Positions 27,101-35,530 of a stretch of DNA of 64,000 nt are shown in pieces. Every line of letters starts with the position of its first letter. Position 1 is the first letter of the stretch. A model generated the notes under the pieces. It was given only the letters and a program-made list of their open reading frames with translations, searched no databases and was not told where the DNA came from. The stretch spans positions 1-64,000 of the forward strand of contig SHBV01000004.1 of assembly GCA_004211885.1 (NCBI GenBank), written 5' to 3'. This stretch comes from Verrucomicrobiaceae bacterium (GTDB lineage: Bacteria; Verrucomicrobiota; Verrucomicrobiia; Verrucomicrobiales; DEV007). The position numbers were made by a program, and so were the translations under genes.

Positions 27101-28001
27101 TTCCACGCTTCTTGATGACGTAGCTCTGTTGAGTAAACCGGAAAGTGAAGCTCGTGATGCAGCTGTTCCCTTCTCTGGACGCTGGGCTTCTGACCTTTTC
27201 CCTCCACAGGCGATTCGTTTAGCAGAATCATTTGCTACTGCCGGAAACCCATCACTGCGCAAACGCTATCTCAAAGATTATCTTCTACGCTTCGAGTCAG
27301 AAGAAACTCGCCTCTACCTTGGAAGGATTTTGCTCGATGAAAATAATTTAGAACAAGCCGTTCGGGTCTTTGCCGGAATATCGGCTACTACTGAGACCGA
27401 AGCTGAATATCACCGGAGTGCCGGTATCCTGCTGTTAAAGTATAATCAGATCCGACCAGCACGCAATCATCTTAGAGCCGCACTTTCTGTTTATAAGGAC
27501 AATCCTGATTTCCGTTTTAATCTTGGCATAGCCGAAGCCGGAAGCGGTAACTTGGTAGAAAGCCTCAATCATTTTCGTGCTTGTGTCCGAATGAAACCGG
27601 CTGATGCTGTAGCGCATTTTCAACTTGGCAATGCCTTGCAGGCCACAGGAAAGGGCCACGATGCAGTGACGCATTATCGAAAATCACTTCAGGTCCGTCC
27701 CGGTTGGATGTTCCCCGCAAATAATCTAGCTTGGCTTCTTTCTACGCATCCTGATTCAGAATTGCGGAATGGTGAGGAAGCAGTCAAACTGATTTCGCCA
27801 ATCATTAAAGCAGATGGTGGCAAAAACCACACAACACTGTCTACACTGGCGGCAGCACTCGCTGAAACTGGTGACTTTAAGGGAGCAATCGAAACTACAA
27901 TGAGAGCGCTTCATTATGCTCAATCAGTAGGTGCTAATGATGCCGGTCTCCGGGCCGCGCTTAGCAATTACCGGAACGGTAAAGCCTTTCGGGGCAAATA
28001 A
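24183..28001 (+). CDS. CRTAC1/UnbV-thioredoxin-TPR lipoprotein, candidate selenoprotein (in-frame TGA at codon 612)
   Basis: The frame runs 1273 codons with a single internal TGA (26016-26018, codon 612). Residues 1-30 are a lipoprotein signal (LSGC, C30). Residues 235-605 are FG-GAP/VCBS propeller repeats (DANGDGLDD, DLDNDGDQD, DYDLDGDLD, DFDLDGDSD, DLNNDGWED). After the TGA the frame goes on as SFYWRQVVSQSP, another DFDGRQD blade and an ASPIC/UnbV domain (about 729-814). A TlpA-like thioredoxin domain has CAPC (C876, C879), and TPRs cover about 964-1259. The downstream half has a possible GTG start at 26040, but translation from there would begin inside the propeller and lack an export signal, so one readthrough product is far more likely. 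A SECIS-like hairpin follows the TGA, suggesting Sec612. Alternatives are a nonsense mutation or a sequencing error, which would make this two fragments (24183-26018 and 26040-28001). Confidence 0.8.
26016..26018 (+). other. In-frame TGA, probable selenocysteine codon
   Basis: The TGA lies between GDL and SFYWRQV, inside a blade sequence that continues in the same frame with no shift. TGA is a normal stop elsewhere in the window (for example 8191-8193), so general reassignment is excluded. Recoding as Sec is inferred from the hairpin that follows. Confidence 0.6.
26027..26048 (+). promoter_or_regulatory. SECIS-like hairpin downstream of in-frame TGA
   Basis: The RNA folds by eye as follows: 26027-26029 (UUG) pairs with 26046-26048 (CAA); G30 is bulged; 26031-26035 (CGACA) pairs with 26041-26045 (UGUCG); the apical loop is GGUCG (26036-26040). 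That is eight Watson-Crick pairs and one bulge. The E. coli fdhF SECIS has the same plan: three pairs, a single bulged base, further pairs closed by A-U, and an apical GGUC loop bound by SelB. In fdhF, 18 nt separate the UGA from GGUC; here 17 nt do. Differences are a bulged G rather than U, and five rather than three pairs above the bulge. The fold is seen directly; SelB binding is inferred. Confidence 0.6.
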
Positions 28002-28249
28002 TATCGTTCCCCTAAATTAAATAAGACTCAGGGGCCCAGTTGATATTACATGCTATTTTATAAAAGGGTTTATGGTTGATTAGAACAGCGATAAAATATA
28101 ATGAACAGGAAACAACAGGGTATTCGCAATTGGTTGATATTTTTGTTATTCTTGGACTTCATCTGACCACTTCAGAGGCTATCGCGCATGGATAGGTTTT
28201 GTGATGAAAGGTAATCGGCTTGCCAATTATATTGATTCTGGCCCATTCT
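28002..28249. other. Intergenic region between the UnbV gene and the SMP-30 gene
   Basis: About 250 nt of moderately AT-rich DNA. I see no convincing gene. A CCCCT (about 28008-28012) and a downstream AGGGG (about 28030-28034) could pair across a long loop, but there is no T tract, so I do not call a terminator. Promoter elements for the SMP-30 gene are presumably here but are not clear. Confidence 0.4.
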
Positions 28250-29143
28250 ATGAGTATGAAATTATTACCTGTTATATTCCTGAGCTTTGCGATGAATGCT
28301 GCTCTTGCCGATCTTTCCTCAATTCTGAATGAAGGGGCAACTGTCGAGCAGCTTGGGACTGACATGAAATTTACTGAGGGACCAGTATGGATAGCCAAAG
28401 AGAACCGGTTGGTATTTTCGGATATCCCGCGGTCCCTGCAGCTGCAATGGACCAAAAAAGAAGGCATTAAGGAATGGAGAAAGGTGGAGGCTTCTAATGG
28501 AAACCTTCTCGATCTTAAAGGAAATCTCCTTTCGTGCCAGCACGGTGGGAGAAATCTTGTCAGGACCGAATCTGACGGGACCGTTAAGGTTCTGGCAGAT
28601 AATTATAAAGGGAAGAAATTCAATTCTCCAAATGATTTAGCAATTAAGAGTGATGGAACGATCTGGTTCACGGATCCAAGTTATGGTTTGAGGGGCAGAA
28701 AAGCAGAGGCAGGAGGTAAGTGGGTCTATCGACTGAAGAGTGACGGGTCCGTGAGTGTCGCTTGTAAGACTTTTGATATGCCAAATGGAATTGCCTTCTC
28801 TCCGGACCAGAAAAGAGTTTACATCGCCGATTCCGGAAAGATTGGTAAAATTCATGCTTATGATGTGGTAGAGAAGGGCCTCTTGAGTGATCCCGTCTTT
28901 ATCATGGATGTGCGTTGTGATGGGATGTGCATTGATACGAAAGGAAGAATTTATACCACTTCGCGAGGAGGCATTCATATTTATAACTCTTCAGGTAAGA
29001 AGTTGGGATTGATACCGACTCCTGAACATCCAGCCAATGTTTGCTTTGGCGGTAAAGATTACGACACTTTATTCATCACGGCCCGTAAGTCCCTCTATTC
29101 AATTAAGACGAAGGCAAAGGGTCAAATTGTGACTCCTGATTAA
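28250..29143 (+). CDS. SMP-30/gluconolactonase-type six-bladed propeller protein, secreted
   Basis: 298 residues from ATG at 28250, or 296 from ATG at 28256; the latter gives the cleanest signal peptide (MKLLPVIFLSFAMNAALA). A TTG at 28220 is possible but adds a poor leader. The family core is visible: FTEGPVWIAKENRLVFSDIP (Glu ligand), NGNLLDLKGNLLSCQHGGR, FNSPNDLAIKSDGTIWFTDPSYGL (Asn and Asp region), FDMPNGIAFSPDQKRVYIADS and CDGMCIDTKGRIYTTS. These match the divalent-metal lactonase propellers. Such enzymes hydrolyse sugar lactones; with the export signal it would act in the periplasm. The AGE-family epimerase gene follows after 15 nt, so the two form a probable sugar-use operon. Confidence 0.88.
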   Translation: MSMKLLPVIFLSFAMNAALADLSSILNEGATVEQLGTDMKFTEGPVWIAKENRLVFSDIPRSLQLQWTKKEGIKEWRKVEASNGNLLDLKGNLLSCQHGGRNLVRTESDGTVKVLADNYKGKKFNSPNDLAIKSDGTIWFTDPSYGLRGRKAEAGGKWVYRLKSDGSVSVACKTFDMPNGIAFSPDQKRVYIADSGKIGKIHAYDVVEKGLLSDPVFIMDVRCDGMCIDTKGRIYTTSRGGIHIYNSSGKKLGLIPTPEHPANVCFGGKDYDTLFITARKSLYSIKTKAKGQIVTPD

Positions 29144-29158
29144 GCGGTATAGTAGATA

Positions 29159-30343
29159 ATGATATCAGACGCCGATTCTCGGGAAGAACTGATTTCGATT
29201 TACCGTAATGGTCTGCTCGATGATGTGATTCCTTTTTGGATTAGGAATTGCGTTGATCGTGATCATGGCGGCTTCATGATGTGCCTTGATCGGGGCGGAA
29301 AAGTCATAGATACCGATAAGGGGGTCTGGCAGCAGGGAAGATTTACTTGGCTATTAGGCGAGCTTTACAATAATGTTGAAGAGCGAGCAGAATGGCTCGA
29401 ATTAGCAAAGCATGGGGCCAAATTCATGGATGACCATTGCTTCGATCCGTCCGATGGGAGGATGTGGTTTCACCTCACTCGGGAAGGGGATCCGATCCGA
29501 AAGAGACGCTATGCCTTCTCGGAAAGTTTTGCTACGATTGCTTATGGGGAACTTTTCAAGGCCACGGGAGAGAAACATTATGCTGAGAAGGCCCGAAGAA
29601 CATTTGACCGATTCATTAGTCATAACCTTGATCCTCGTGGAGTCGATCCAAAGTTCACTGATGTTCGGCCCATGAAGAGTCTTGGGTTTCCAATGATTAC
29701 AATTACAACAGCTCAGGAGCTGCGTGATTCGATTGGTCTTACGGATGCTGAGGAGTGGATTGATCGTAGCATTGAGCAAATTTGCAGAGATCATCTAAAA
29801 CCGGACCTTCGTTGCGTGTTGGAAAATGTTGGAACGGATGGAGAAATAATAGATCACTTTGATGGCCGAATGTTGAACCCTGGTCATGCGATAGAAGCGT
29901 CATGGTTTATTATGCAGGAGGGGAAAATCCGTAACGATCCGAGTCTAATCAAGACAGGATGCCAGATCCTTGACTGGAGCTGGGAACGGGGATGGGATAA
30001 TGAGTTTGGAGGGATCCTGTACTTTGTTGATATGAAGGGCATCCCTGTGCAGGAGTATTGGCATGATATGAAATTCTGGTGGCCGCAGGCCGAAGCTATC
30101 ATCGCTACTATATTTGCTTTTTCTCTTACAGGTGACCCGAAATATGCTGAATGGCACAGACAAGTTCACGAGTGGGCTTACAAGTTCTTTCCTGACCCTG
30201 ATAACGGTGAATGGTTCGGTTACCTTCACCGTGATGGGAGTGTCAGTTCGACTCTGAAAGGGAACCTTTGGAAAGGTCCATTCCATGTTCCGCGCATGAA
30301 ATTAATGAGCTGGAAATTACTTGAGGATCTGGCAGATGAGTAG
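29159..30343 (+). CDS. N-acylglucosamine 2-epimerase (AGE) family protein
   Basis: 394 residues, the usual length of AGE/renin-binding-protein family members, which form an (alpha/alpha)6 barrel. Family motifs are clear: HGGFMMCLDRGG near the N-terminus, KGVWQQGRFTWLLGELY, the RKRRYAFSESFATIAYGEL helix, LNPGHAIEASWFIMQEG with the catalytic-type His, and YWHDMKFWWPQAEAIIA near the C-terminus. It probably interconverts sugar epimers (for example GlcNAc/ManNAc or glucose/mannose); the exact sugar cannot be assigned. No signal peptide is seen, so it is cytoplasmic. It starts 15 nt after the lactonase gene and converges on the PfkB gene with 50 nt between them. Confidence 0.9.
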   Translation: MISDADSREELISIYRNGLLDDVIPFWIRNCVDRDHGGFMMCLDRGGKVIDTDKGVWQQGRFTWLLGELYNNVEERAEWLELAKHGAKFMDDHCFDPSDGRMWFHLTREGDPIRKRRYAFSESFATIAYGELFKATGEKHYAEKARRTFDRFISHNLDPRGVDPKFTDVRPMKSLGFPMITITTAQELRDSIGLTDAEEWIDRSIEQICRDHLKPDLRCVLENVGTDGEIIDHFDGRMLNPGHAIEASWFIMQEGKIRNDPSLIKTGCQILDWSWERGWDNEFGGILYFVDMKGIPVQEYWHDMKFWWPQAEAIIATIFAFSLTGDPKYAEWHRQVHEWAYKFFPDPDNGEWFGYLHRDGSVSSTLKGNLWKGPFHVPRMKLMSWKLLEDLADE

Positions 30344-30393
30344 GGCCTTTGATCTTTGAATATGAAAAACAAAGAGAATCTCTTCTCATTAAT

Positions 30394-31305
30394 TTATATC
30401 TGGGTATAGCTCAGTAATTGGTTCAAACGTTCAGATATTTGTTCGGAATCCAAACTGCTTAGACCTTCCACACTGAATGACTCACAGTCGAAGCTGGCCA
30501 TTACAGTGCCTCTGGCTACGGCAGCTTTTAGATCATTAAAATTTGGAGATCCTTGATTCTGTGATGCGATGAACCCTGCAATTCCACCCACAAAACAGTC
30601 ACCCGCTCCTGTAGGGTCTTCAACTTCTTCGAGCGGATAGGCTCCGAGACGGAAAAATTCGTTCTCATTTTTACCAAACAGCATGGAGCCGTGCTCGCCG
30701 GTCTTGATGATGACATTCTTTGGGCCGAGGCCCATTAATTTTTTCCCGGCCCTTACAAGGTTCCTTGTTTCCATGAAAAGCTGAGCCTCCGATTCGTTAA
30801 TGACCAAGAGATCAATTTTCCGGAGAAGCTCAATCAATTCGTCCCGTTCGTTATTGATCCAGATGTCCATTGTGTCAGCAATGGAATACTTTGCATTGCT
30901 GCATTGATCTAATACATCGATCTGGTTTCTGGGGCTCATATTTGCGAGTAGGACAAGCTCAGTGTCAAAATACGATTCGGGTATCTTAGGCTCGTAGGCT
31001 TCCAATACATTGATTGCGACGTCATGAGTTGTTCGATCATCCATATTTTCGTGATATTCTCCGGACCAATAAAAGCTATCTCCTTCACTGCGTTCAATTC
31101 CCTCAGTGCAGATCCCGTTATTTTCGAGTGTTGTTATGTGTTCTTTTGGGAAGTCCTTGCCAATGATGCCGACGATCCGAGTAGTTGCGAAGAAACTGCA
31201 TGCCATTGCAGCGTACGACGCTGAACCTCCCATCAGACCCGTCCTTTCAACTTTAGGAGTTTTGACGTCATCAATAGCGACAGTTCCGGCAACGATTACT
31301 TTCAT
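30394..31305 (-). CDS. PfkB family carbohydrate/nucleoside kinase
   Basis: 303 residues. The N-terminal GGSASYAAMAC segment (26-36) is the substrate-side GG motif, INESEAQLF (169-177) is the usual core, and DPTGAGDCFVGGIAGF (230-245) is the PfkB signature 2 with catalytic Asp236. It phosphorylates a small sugar-like substrate with ATP; the identity is not deducible. Its first codon overlaps the stop of thiE by 4 nt, so it is translationally coupled to thiE. It does not resemble ThiD or ThiM, so a direct thiamine role is not implied by sequence. Confidence 0.9.
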   Translation of the reverse strand: MKVIVAGTVAIDDVKTPKVERTGLMGGSASYAAMACSFFATTRIVGIIGKDFPKEHITTLENNGICTEGIERSEGDSFYWSGEYHENMDDRTTHDVAINVLEAYEPKIPESYFDTELVLLANMSPRNQIDVLDQCSNAKYSIADTMDIWINNERDELIELLRKIDLLVINESEAQLFMETRNLVRAGKKLMGLGPKNVIIKTGEHGSMLFGKNENEFFRLGAYPLEEVEDPTGAGDCFVGGIAGFIASQNQGSPNFNDLKAAVARGTVMASFDCESFSVEGLSSLDSEQISERLNQLLSYTQI

Positions 31306-31928
31306 GATTTTTGATCTGAGTTCTTTTTTCCGATTCTTTGGATTCGCGAGACATAAGATTTAATGTCTTCACTTTGCAAGAGATTCGAGACGATAACGAC
31401 GTTCTGAGCCCCAGCATTTAATACTTCGGGGAGTGTCTGTTCTGTGATACCACCGATGCAGAATATCGGTAATGGTACTTCATTATGGACCCGTACAATT
31501 TCATTTAGGCCGATCGCCGGCCTCCCGGGCTTAGTGGCTGTAGGGTAAAGAGGTCCAAATCCTATATAATCGGCTCCTTCCTCATGAGCTTTTCTGGCCT
31601 GTTCTGGGCAATGGGTAGAGCGTCCTACAATCTTACAGTTTCCCGCCAAAATTCGAGCCTCCTCTAAATTTCCATCGTTTTGTCCTATATGGACGCCGTC
31701 CGCGCTGACTTTGGCAGCAATTTCAGGGTAATCATTGATAATGAATGGAACTTCGTATTTCAAACAGATAGGTCTTAGAACTTTAGCCATTTCTAGGATC
31801 CCTTTGGGATCATGATTTTTTGCTCTGAGTTGAAGCATGCTGATCCCTGAATCGCAGATTGATTCAGTTTTGATGGCTATGTCTTTTTCATCAACGTAAC
31901 CAAGGTCGAGTATTGAATACAGCTTCAC
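31302..31928 (-). CDS. thiE: Thiamine-phosphate synthase
   Basis: 208 residues, the usual ThiE length. ThiE joins HMP-PP and thiazole phosphate to form thiamine phosphate. Visible motifs: MLQLRAKN (phosphate/pyrophosphate binding, about 33-40), PFIINDYPEIAAKVSADGVHIGQND (about 62-86), STHCPEQARKAHEEGADYIGFGPLYPTATKPG (the GP.pT.TK loop) and FCIGGIT near the C-terminus. A TenI-like role cannot be excluded. It is overlapped by the PfkB gene (4 nt) and lies 39 nt after accC on the same strand. No TPP riboswitch is seen upstream, consistent with its position inside an operon. Confidence 0.9.
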   Translation of the reverse strand: MKLYSILDLGYVDEKDIAIKTESICDSGISMLQLRAKNHDPKGILEMAKVLRPICLKYEVPFIINDYPEIAAKVSADGVHIGQNDGNLEEARILAGNCKIVGRSTHCPEQARKAHEEGADYIGFGPLYPTATKPGRPAIGLNEIVRVHNEVPLPIFCIGGITEQTLPEVLNAGAQNVVIVSNLLQSEDIKSYVSRIQRIGKKNSDQKS

Positions 31929-31967
31929 GATGGAGTTGTGATTGTAGCTTTGACCGGACTAATAATA

Positions 31968-33323
31968 TTATTTAAGATCGTTCAAGAAGGCCTCTACCCA
32001 GCCAATGTTATAATTTCCACTACGGAAATCAGAGTTCTTAATGATTGCGTCTTGAAATGGGATCGTGGTCTTGATTCCCTCAATCAAAAATTCATTTAAT
32101 GCTCTCTGCATTCTATCTATAGCTATTTCACGGGTCGCTCCCGTCACAATGAGCTTGGCTATCATGGAATCATAAAATGGAGGGACCTGATATCCTGAGT
32201 AAACGTGAGTGTCTACTCTGACGCCTCGACCACCCGGCTGGAACCAGAAATTAATTTTCCCGGGGCTTGGCGTAAAATTATTGTAAGGGTCCTCAGCATT
32301 GATGCGACACTCAATGGAGTGTTGGCGAGGGCTACTATTTTGAACATGCTCGCTGAGCTTTTCACCGGCAGCGATTCTGATCTGTTCTTTGATGAGATCG
32401 CATCCGTTAATTTCTTCAGTGATCGGATGTTCGACCTGAATTCTTGTATTCATTTCCATGAAGTAGAAGTCTCCGCTTTCGTCTACAAGGTATTCGATAG
32501 TACCACAATTTTCGTAACCGATCTCTTTGACTAACCGGACAGATGCGTCCCCCATTTTTTTCCTTAGACGTTTATTTTTATTAAGCAAAGGTGACGGCGC
32601 TTCTTCAATGATCTTCTGGTTCCTTCTCTGTAGAGAACAGTCACGCTCGCCTAGATGAACAACGTTTCCATGCGAGTCGGCCACTATTTGAAACTCGATG
32701 TGATGTGGATTGAGGATGAGTTTTTCAATATAAACATCACCATTTCCGAAGGCTTTTTCTGCTTCATTACGGGCATTTTGAAAACTCGATTCAAGGTTCG
32801 CTTCGTTGAAGCATGAGCGCATCCCTTTACCGCCGCCGCCGGCGGACGCTTTGATCATGACAGGATATCCTATCTTTTCTGCTTCTTTGCTTGCTTCCTG
32901 CACATTACTGACGATCCCTTCAGTTCCTGGGGTCACGGGGACTTTGAATTTTTTCGCAGTGGCTCTTGCCTCATTCTTGTCACCCATTATTGAAATGACT
33001 TTGGCTGAGGGGCCTATGAATTTAATCTTACAGCTTTCACAAATCTCAGCAAAGTCTGGGTTCTCCGAGAGGAACCCGTAACCTGGGTGAATCGCATCCA
33101 CGTTGGCAACTTCTGCGGCGCTGATGATGCGGTTGGCTTTGAGGTAGCTCTCCGCGCTCGGCCCTGGTCCAATGCAGATCGCTTCGTCAGCGAGCTGAAC
33201 ATGCATCGAATCAATGTCGGCCTCTGAATATACGGCAACGCTCCTGACTCCGAGTTCTTTACATGCACGGATAACCCGGAGAGCGATTTCACCGCGATTG
33301 GCAACGAGGACCTTTTTGAACAT
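31968..33323 (-). CDS. accC: Acetyl-CoA carboxylase, biotin carboxylase subunit
   Basis: 451 residues, full length. AccC carboxylates the biotin on AccB using ATP and bicarbonate, the first half-reaction of fatty acid synthesis. The N-terminal [20 protein letters not shown] is the family signature. The ATP-grasp domain holds the glycine-rich [12 protein letters not shown] loop, and [21 protein letters not shown] is the second biotin carboxylase signature. It follows accB on the minus strand with 28 nt between, the standard accB-accC order. Confidence 0.97.
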   Translation of the reverse strand: MFKKVLVANRGEIALRVIRACKELGVRSVAVYSEADIDSMHVQLADEAICIGPGPSAESYLKANRIISAAEVANVDAIHPGYGFLSENPDFAEICESCKIKFIGPSAKVISIMGDKNEARATAKKFKVPVTPGTEGIVSNVQEASKEAEKIGYPVMIKASAGGGGKGMRSCFNEANLESSFQNARNEAEKAFGNGDVYIEKLILNPHHIEFQIVADSHGNVVHLGERDCSLQRRNQKIIEEAPSPLLNKNKRLRKKMGDASVRLVKEIGYENCGTIEYLVDESGDFYFMEMNTRIQVEHPITEEINGCDLIKEQIRIAAGEKLSEHVQNSSPRQHSIECRINAEDPYNNFTPSPGKINFWFQPGGRGVRVDTHVYSGYQVPPFYDSMIAKLIVTGATREIAIDRMQRALNEFLIEGIKTTIPFQDAIIKNSDFRSGNYNIGWVEAFLNDLK

Positions 33324-33351
33324 TCTATTCTCGAATCGAGCCTTTTTATTT

Positions 33352-33831
33352 TCAGGCTATTACGAAGAGTCCCTGGCCGAATTCGACCGGGGACGCGTCA
33401 TCTACGAGTATGCGTTGAATGACGCCAGACTTCTCGGCCTTGATTTGATTCATTACCTTCATCGCTTCAATGATACAGACTACCGTTCCTTCATCGACTG
33501 CGTCACCTACTTTGACAAATGCGTCAGCGTCTGGTGTGGGAGACTTATAGAAGGTCCCGACCATTGGAGATGTTATTTGTTCTGTATCTTCAGCAACGAT
33601 TTTTTCGCTTGCTGCTCTTGCGGCAGGTTCCGGGGCTGCGATAGGTGCTAACACCTGTTCTTGTGAACCACCCTTTTCGAGCCGAACTTTGAATCCGGCA
33701 TCCTCCAGTTCAAAGGCTGTCAATTCATGGTCTTCCATGAGCTTGATCAGTTCTTTGATCTTATCTAGATCAATTGTTGAGTTTGGAGGTTTTTCTTCCT
33801 CAGATTTACGATTTCTTCTTGTAACTGGCAT
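33352..33831 (-). CDS. accB: Acetyl-CoA carboxylase, biotin carboxyl carrier protein
   Basis: 159 residues. The N-terminal part (about 20-54) is the short helix region common to AccB ([19 protein letters not shown]), followed by an Ala/Pro-rich linker (about 55-80) and the biotinyl domain (about 85-159). The biotinylation site is EAMKVMNQI, with Lys125. It carries carboxybiotin between AccC and the carboxyltransferase. It is first in the accB-accC-thiE-pfkB-type run. The accA and accD genes are not in the window. Confidence 0.96.
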   Translation of the reverse strand: MPVTRRNRKSEEEKPPNSTIDLDKIKELIKLMEDHELTAFELEDAGFKVRLEKGGSQEQVLAPIAAPEPAARAASEKIVAEDTEQITSPMVGTFYKSPTPDADAFVKVGDAVDEGTVVCIIEAMKVMNQIKAEKSGVIQRILVDDASPVEFGQGLFVIA

Positions 33832-33897
33832 GGGCTTTAGCTGATTTACCGATGATTTTGTATATTAGATCCTCCTTTTCTATTCCAGAGTCAAGCC

Positions 33898-35064
33898 CTA
33901 GGAATTGGTGCCGAGTGTTAAAATTTCTATAGTACGGTTAATTTCTGTTTCTGTATTATAGAAATGAGGGCTAAATCGCAGGAATTGCTTACCTGAGCGG
34001 TCTTTTCTACATGAGCATATAATTCCTGCTTTAGTGAGTTTATCGAATATTGCCAATGCATTTCCCTCTGATGGCTTAAATGTAGTGATTGATGAAGCAT
34101 TATGGCCACTTTTAGGTCCATTAATGGAGAATCCGAGTGAATCTAGTTCCTTAATGAGATGATATTTTAGCTTTAAAAGCTGCGAGGAAATGTTTTTCAT
34201 ACCAAATTCATTGATAAGTTCCAGTACCGCTTTAAAGCCCACGATCCCGGAGGCATTTAAAACGCCGGGCTCGTAACGTCTGGCCGTTGGGTGAAATTTA
34301 ATTTTTTCCTGTGTAATATAGTCTGGAGAATGAACATTCCATGCCCCGAGCAGGGTAGGCCTTAGCATTTCGAAGTTTTCTTGCTTCACATAAACGATTC
34401 CTATCGCCATTGGTCCTAGCAGCCACTTATGGGCGTCGCAGCTCATGAAATCAACATTTTTTATAGACGTAGGAAAAGCACCGCAGGTTTGTATCCCGTC
34501 CAAAGCAAAGAGTATTCCACGCTCCTTAAGCATCTTGCCTATCGCATCAATATCGATTCGATAGCCTGTCAGGTAATGACAACTTGCCAGTGCGACGAGT
34601 CGCGTTGCGGGCCCGATTGATGATTCGACTAATTCAGGAGTAATGGTTCCTGATTCTTCTGGTTCAAGGAATTTAGTTTTGACTCCTTTGCGTTGAAGTT
34701 CGACCCAAGGGTAAACGTTTGCTGGGTAATCATCTTGATAGCAAAGGACCTCGTCACCGGCTCTCCAGTCGATTCCGTTTGCAAATAGACTAAGACCCAA
34801 TGAGGTGGGGCCTAGAAGAGCAATTTCTGAAGCTTTTGCTCCGATCAGGTCTGCTGCTAAGCGCCTAGTGTCGTTCATTGTTTCAATGAATTCAGGAAAC
34901 TCCTGATGGTCCTTGCTACTGGAATGCGCGTATTGTGCCATCGCTTCAGCGGCACACTGAGGCAGAGCAGTCACTGCGGCATGTCCTAAGAAAATCTTTT
35001 CTTTTGCTATTGGAAAACGCCGGATCCGTTCGTCTTCGTTGTTGAGTAAATTTTCAAGGGTCAT
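33898..35064 (-). CDS. Class V aminotransferase (isopenicillin-N-epimerase/cysteine desulfurase-like)
   Basis: 388 residues, a PLP enzyme of fold type I. Class V features are visible: LLGPTSLGLSLFANGIDWRAGDEVLC (about 84-109), FALDGIQTCGAFP (Asp that contacts the PLP nitrogen) and SCDAHKWLLGPMAIG, where the Lys binds PLP. It resembles the epimerase/desulfurase-like branch rather than SerC. The reaction cannot be named; cysteine desulfuration or amino acid epimerisation are both possible. It lies 66 nt upstream of accB on the same strand and 42 nt downstream of the RelE-like gene. Confidence 0.85.
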   Translation of the reverse strand: MTLENLLNNEDERIRRFPIAKEKIFLGHAAVTALPQCAAEAMAQYAHSSSKDHQEFPEFIETMNDTRRLAADLIGAKASEIALLGPTSLGLSLFANGIDWRAGDEVLCYQDDYPANVYPWVELQRKGVKTKFLEPEESGTITPELVESSIGPATRLVALASCHYLTGYRIDIDAIGKMLKERGILFALDGIQTCGAFPTSIKNVDFMSCDAHKWLLGPMAIGIVYVKQENFEMLRPTLLGAWNVHSPDYITQEKIKFHPTARRYEPGVLNASGIVGFKAVLELINEFGMKNISSQLLKLKYHLIKELDSLGFSINGPKSGHNASSITTFKPSEGNALAIFDKLTKAGIICSCRKDRSGKQFLRFSPHFYNTETEINRTIEILTLGTNS

Positions 35065-35106
35065 TGAGTTGACTCTTGTGGTGGTTCTTTGGATTGGTGT
35101 GTGTTA

Positions 35107-35472
35107 TTATAATCGCCTCGCTTTTTCGCCTTCTTCGATCATTGACCAGAAATGTTTCGATTCACTCAGTGCCTTGTCCTCTGAGACCGGCAACTTTGAC
35201 CTGAAAAGAAAGTCTTTCAGCGTATTTTTATTTAATACGCGGTGAACTATGACTCTATCATTCATCACTTCGAAGTAAATTCTGTAATCCTTTGATCTGT
35301 ACCTGTATAGCTTTGTGCCGTCCCTTTCGATGATGCCAAAGGGGCTCTCGTTACTGGCCTTTTCTAGGTCCTCCTGTTCTACTTTGAATTCATTGAGGAG
35401 TTCGAGCTGATCGATAGTGCTGAGACTTGAGATTTCGGCCGCGCTGATTTCATTGAAGATGATTTGGAACAC
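35107..35472 (-). CDS. RelE/ParE-like protein, solitary
   Basis: 121 residues. The central part (KLYRYRSKDYRIYFEVMNDRVIVHRVLNKNTLKDFL, about 55-90) matches the RelE/ParE toxin fold: R-x-R-x-x-D-Y-R-I-x-F followed by a VIVHRVLNK strand. Compared with RelE (about 95 residues) it has a roughly 30-residue C-terminal extension rich in Ser, Lys and Glu. No small antitoxin gene flanks it; the neighbours are alr (58 nt upstream) and the aminotransferase. It could be a domesticated RelE-fold protein rather than an active toxin. If active, it would cut mRNA on the ribosome. Confidence 0.7.
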   Translation of the reverse strand: MFQIIFNEISAAEISSLSTIDQLELLNEFKVEQEDLEKASNESPFGIIERDGTKLYRYRSKDYRIYFEVMNDRVIVHRVLNKNTLKDFLFRSKLPVSEDKALSESKHFWSMIEEGEKARRL

Positions 35473-35530
35473 TGATATCTATGATTAGGTTTGAATTTAG
35501 CCCTTATTTTCTTGCGAATCTATCTTTCTT

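Noticed and set aside
24183..28001. Two independent genes (24183-26018 and 26040-28001)
   Set aside because: They are in the same frame, separated only by one TGA plus 21 nt, and the second would begin inside a propeller blade without a signal peptide or a convincing ribosome-binding site. A single recoded or mutated gene fits better.
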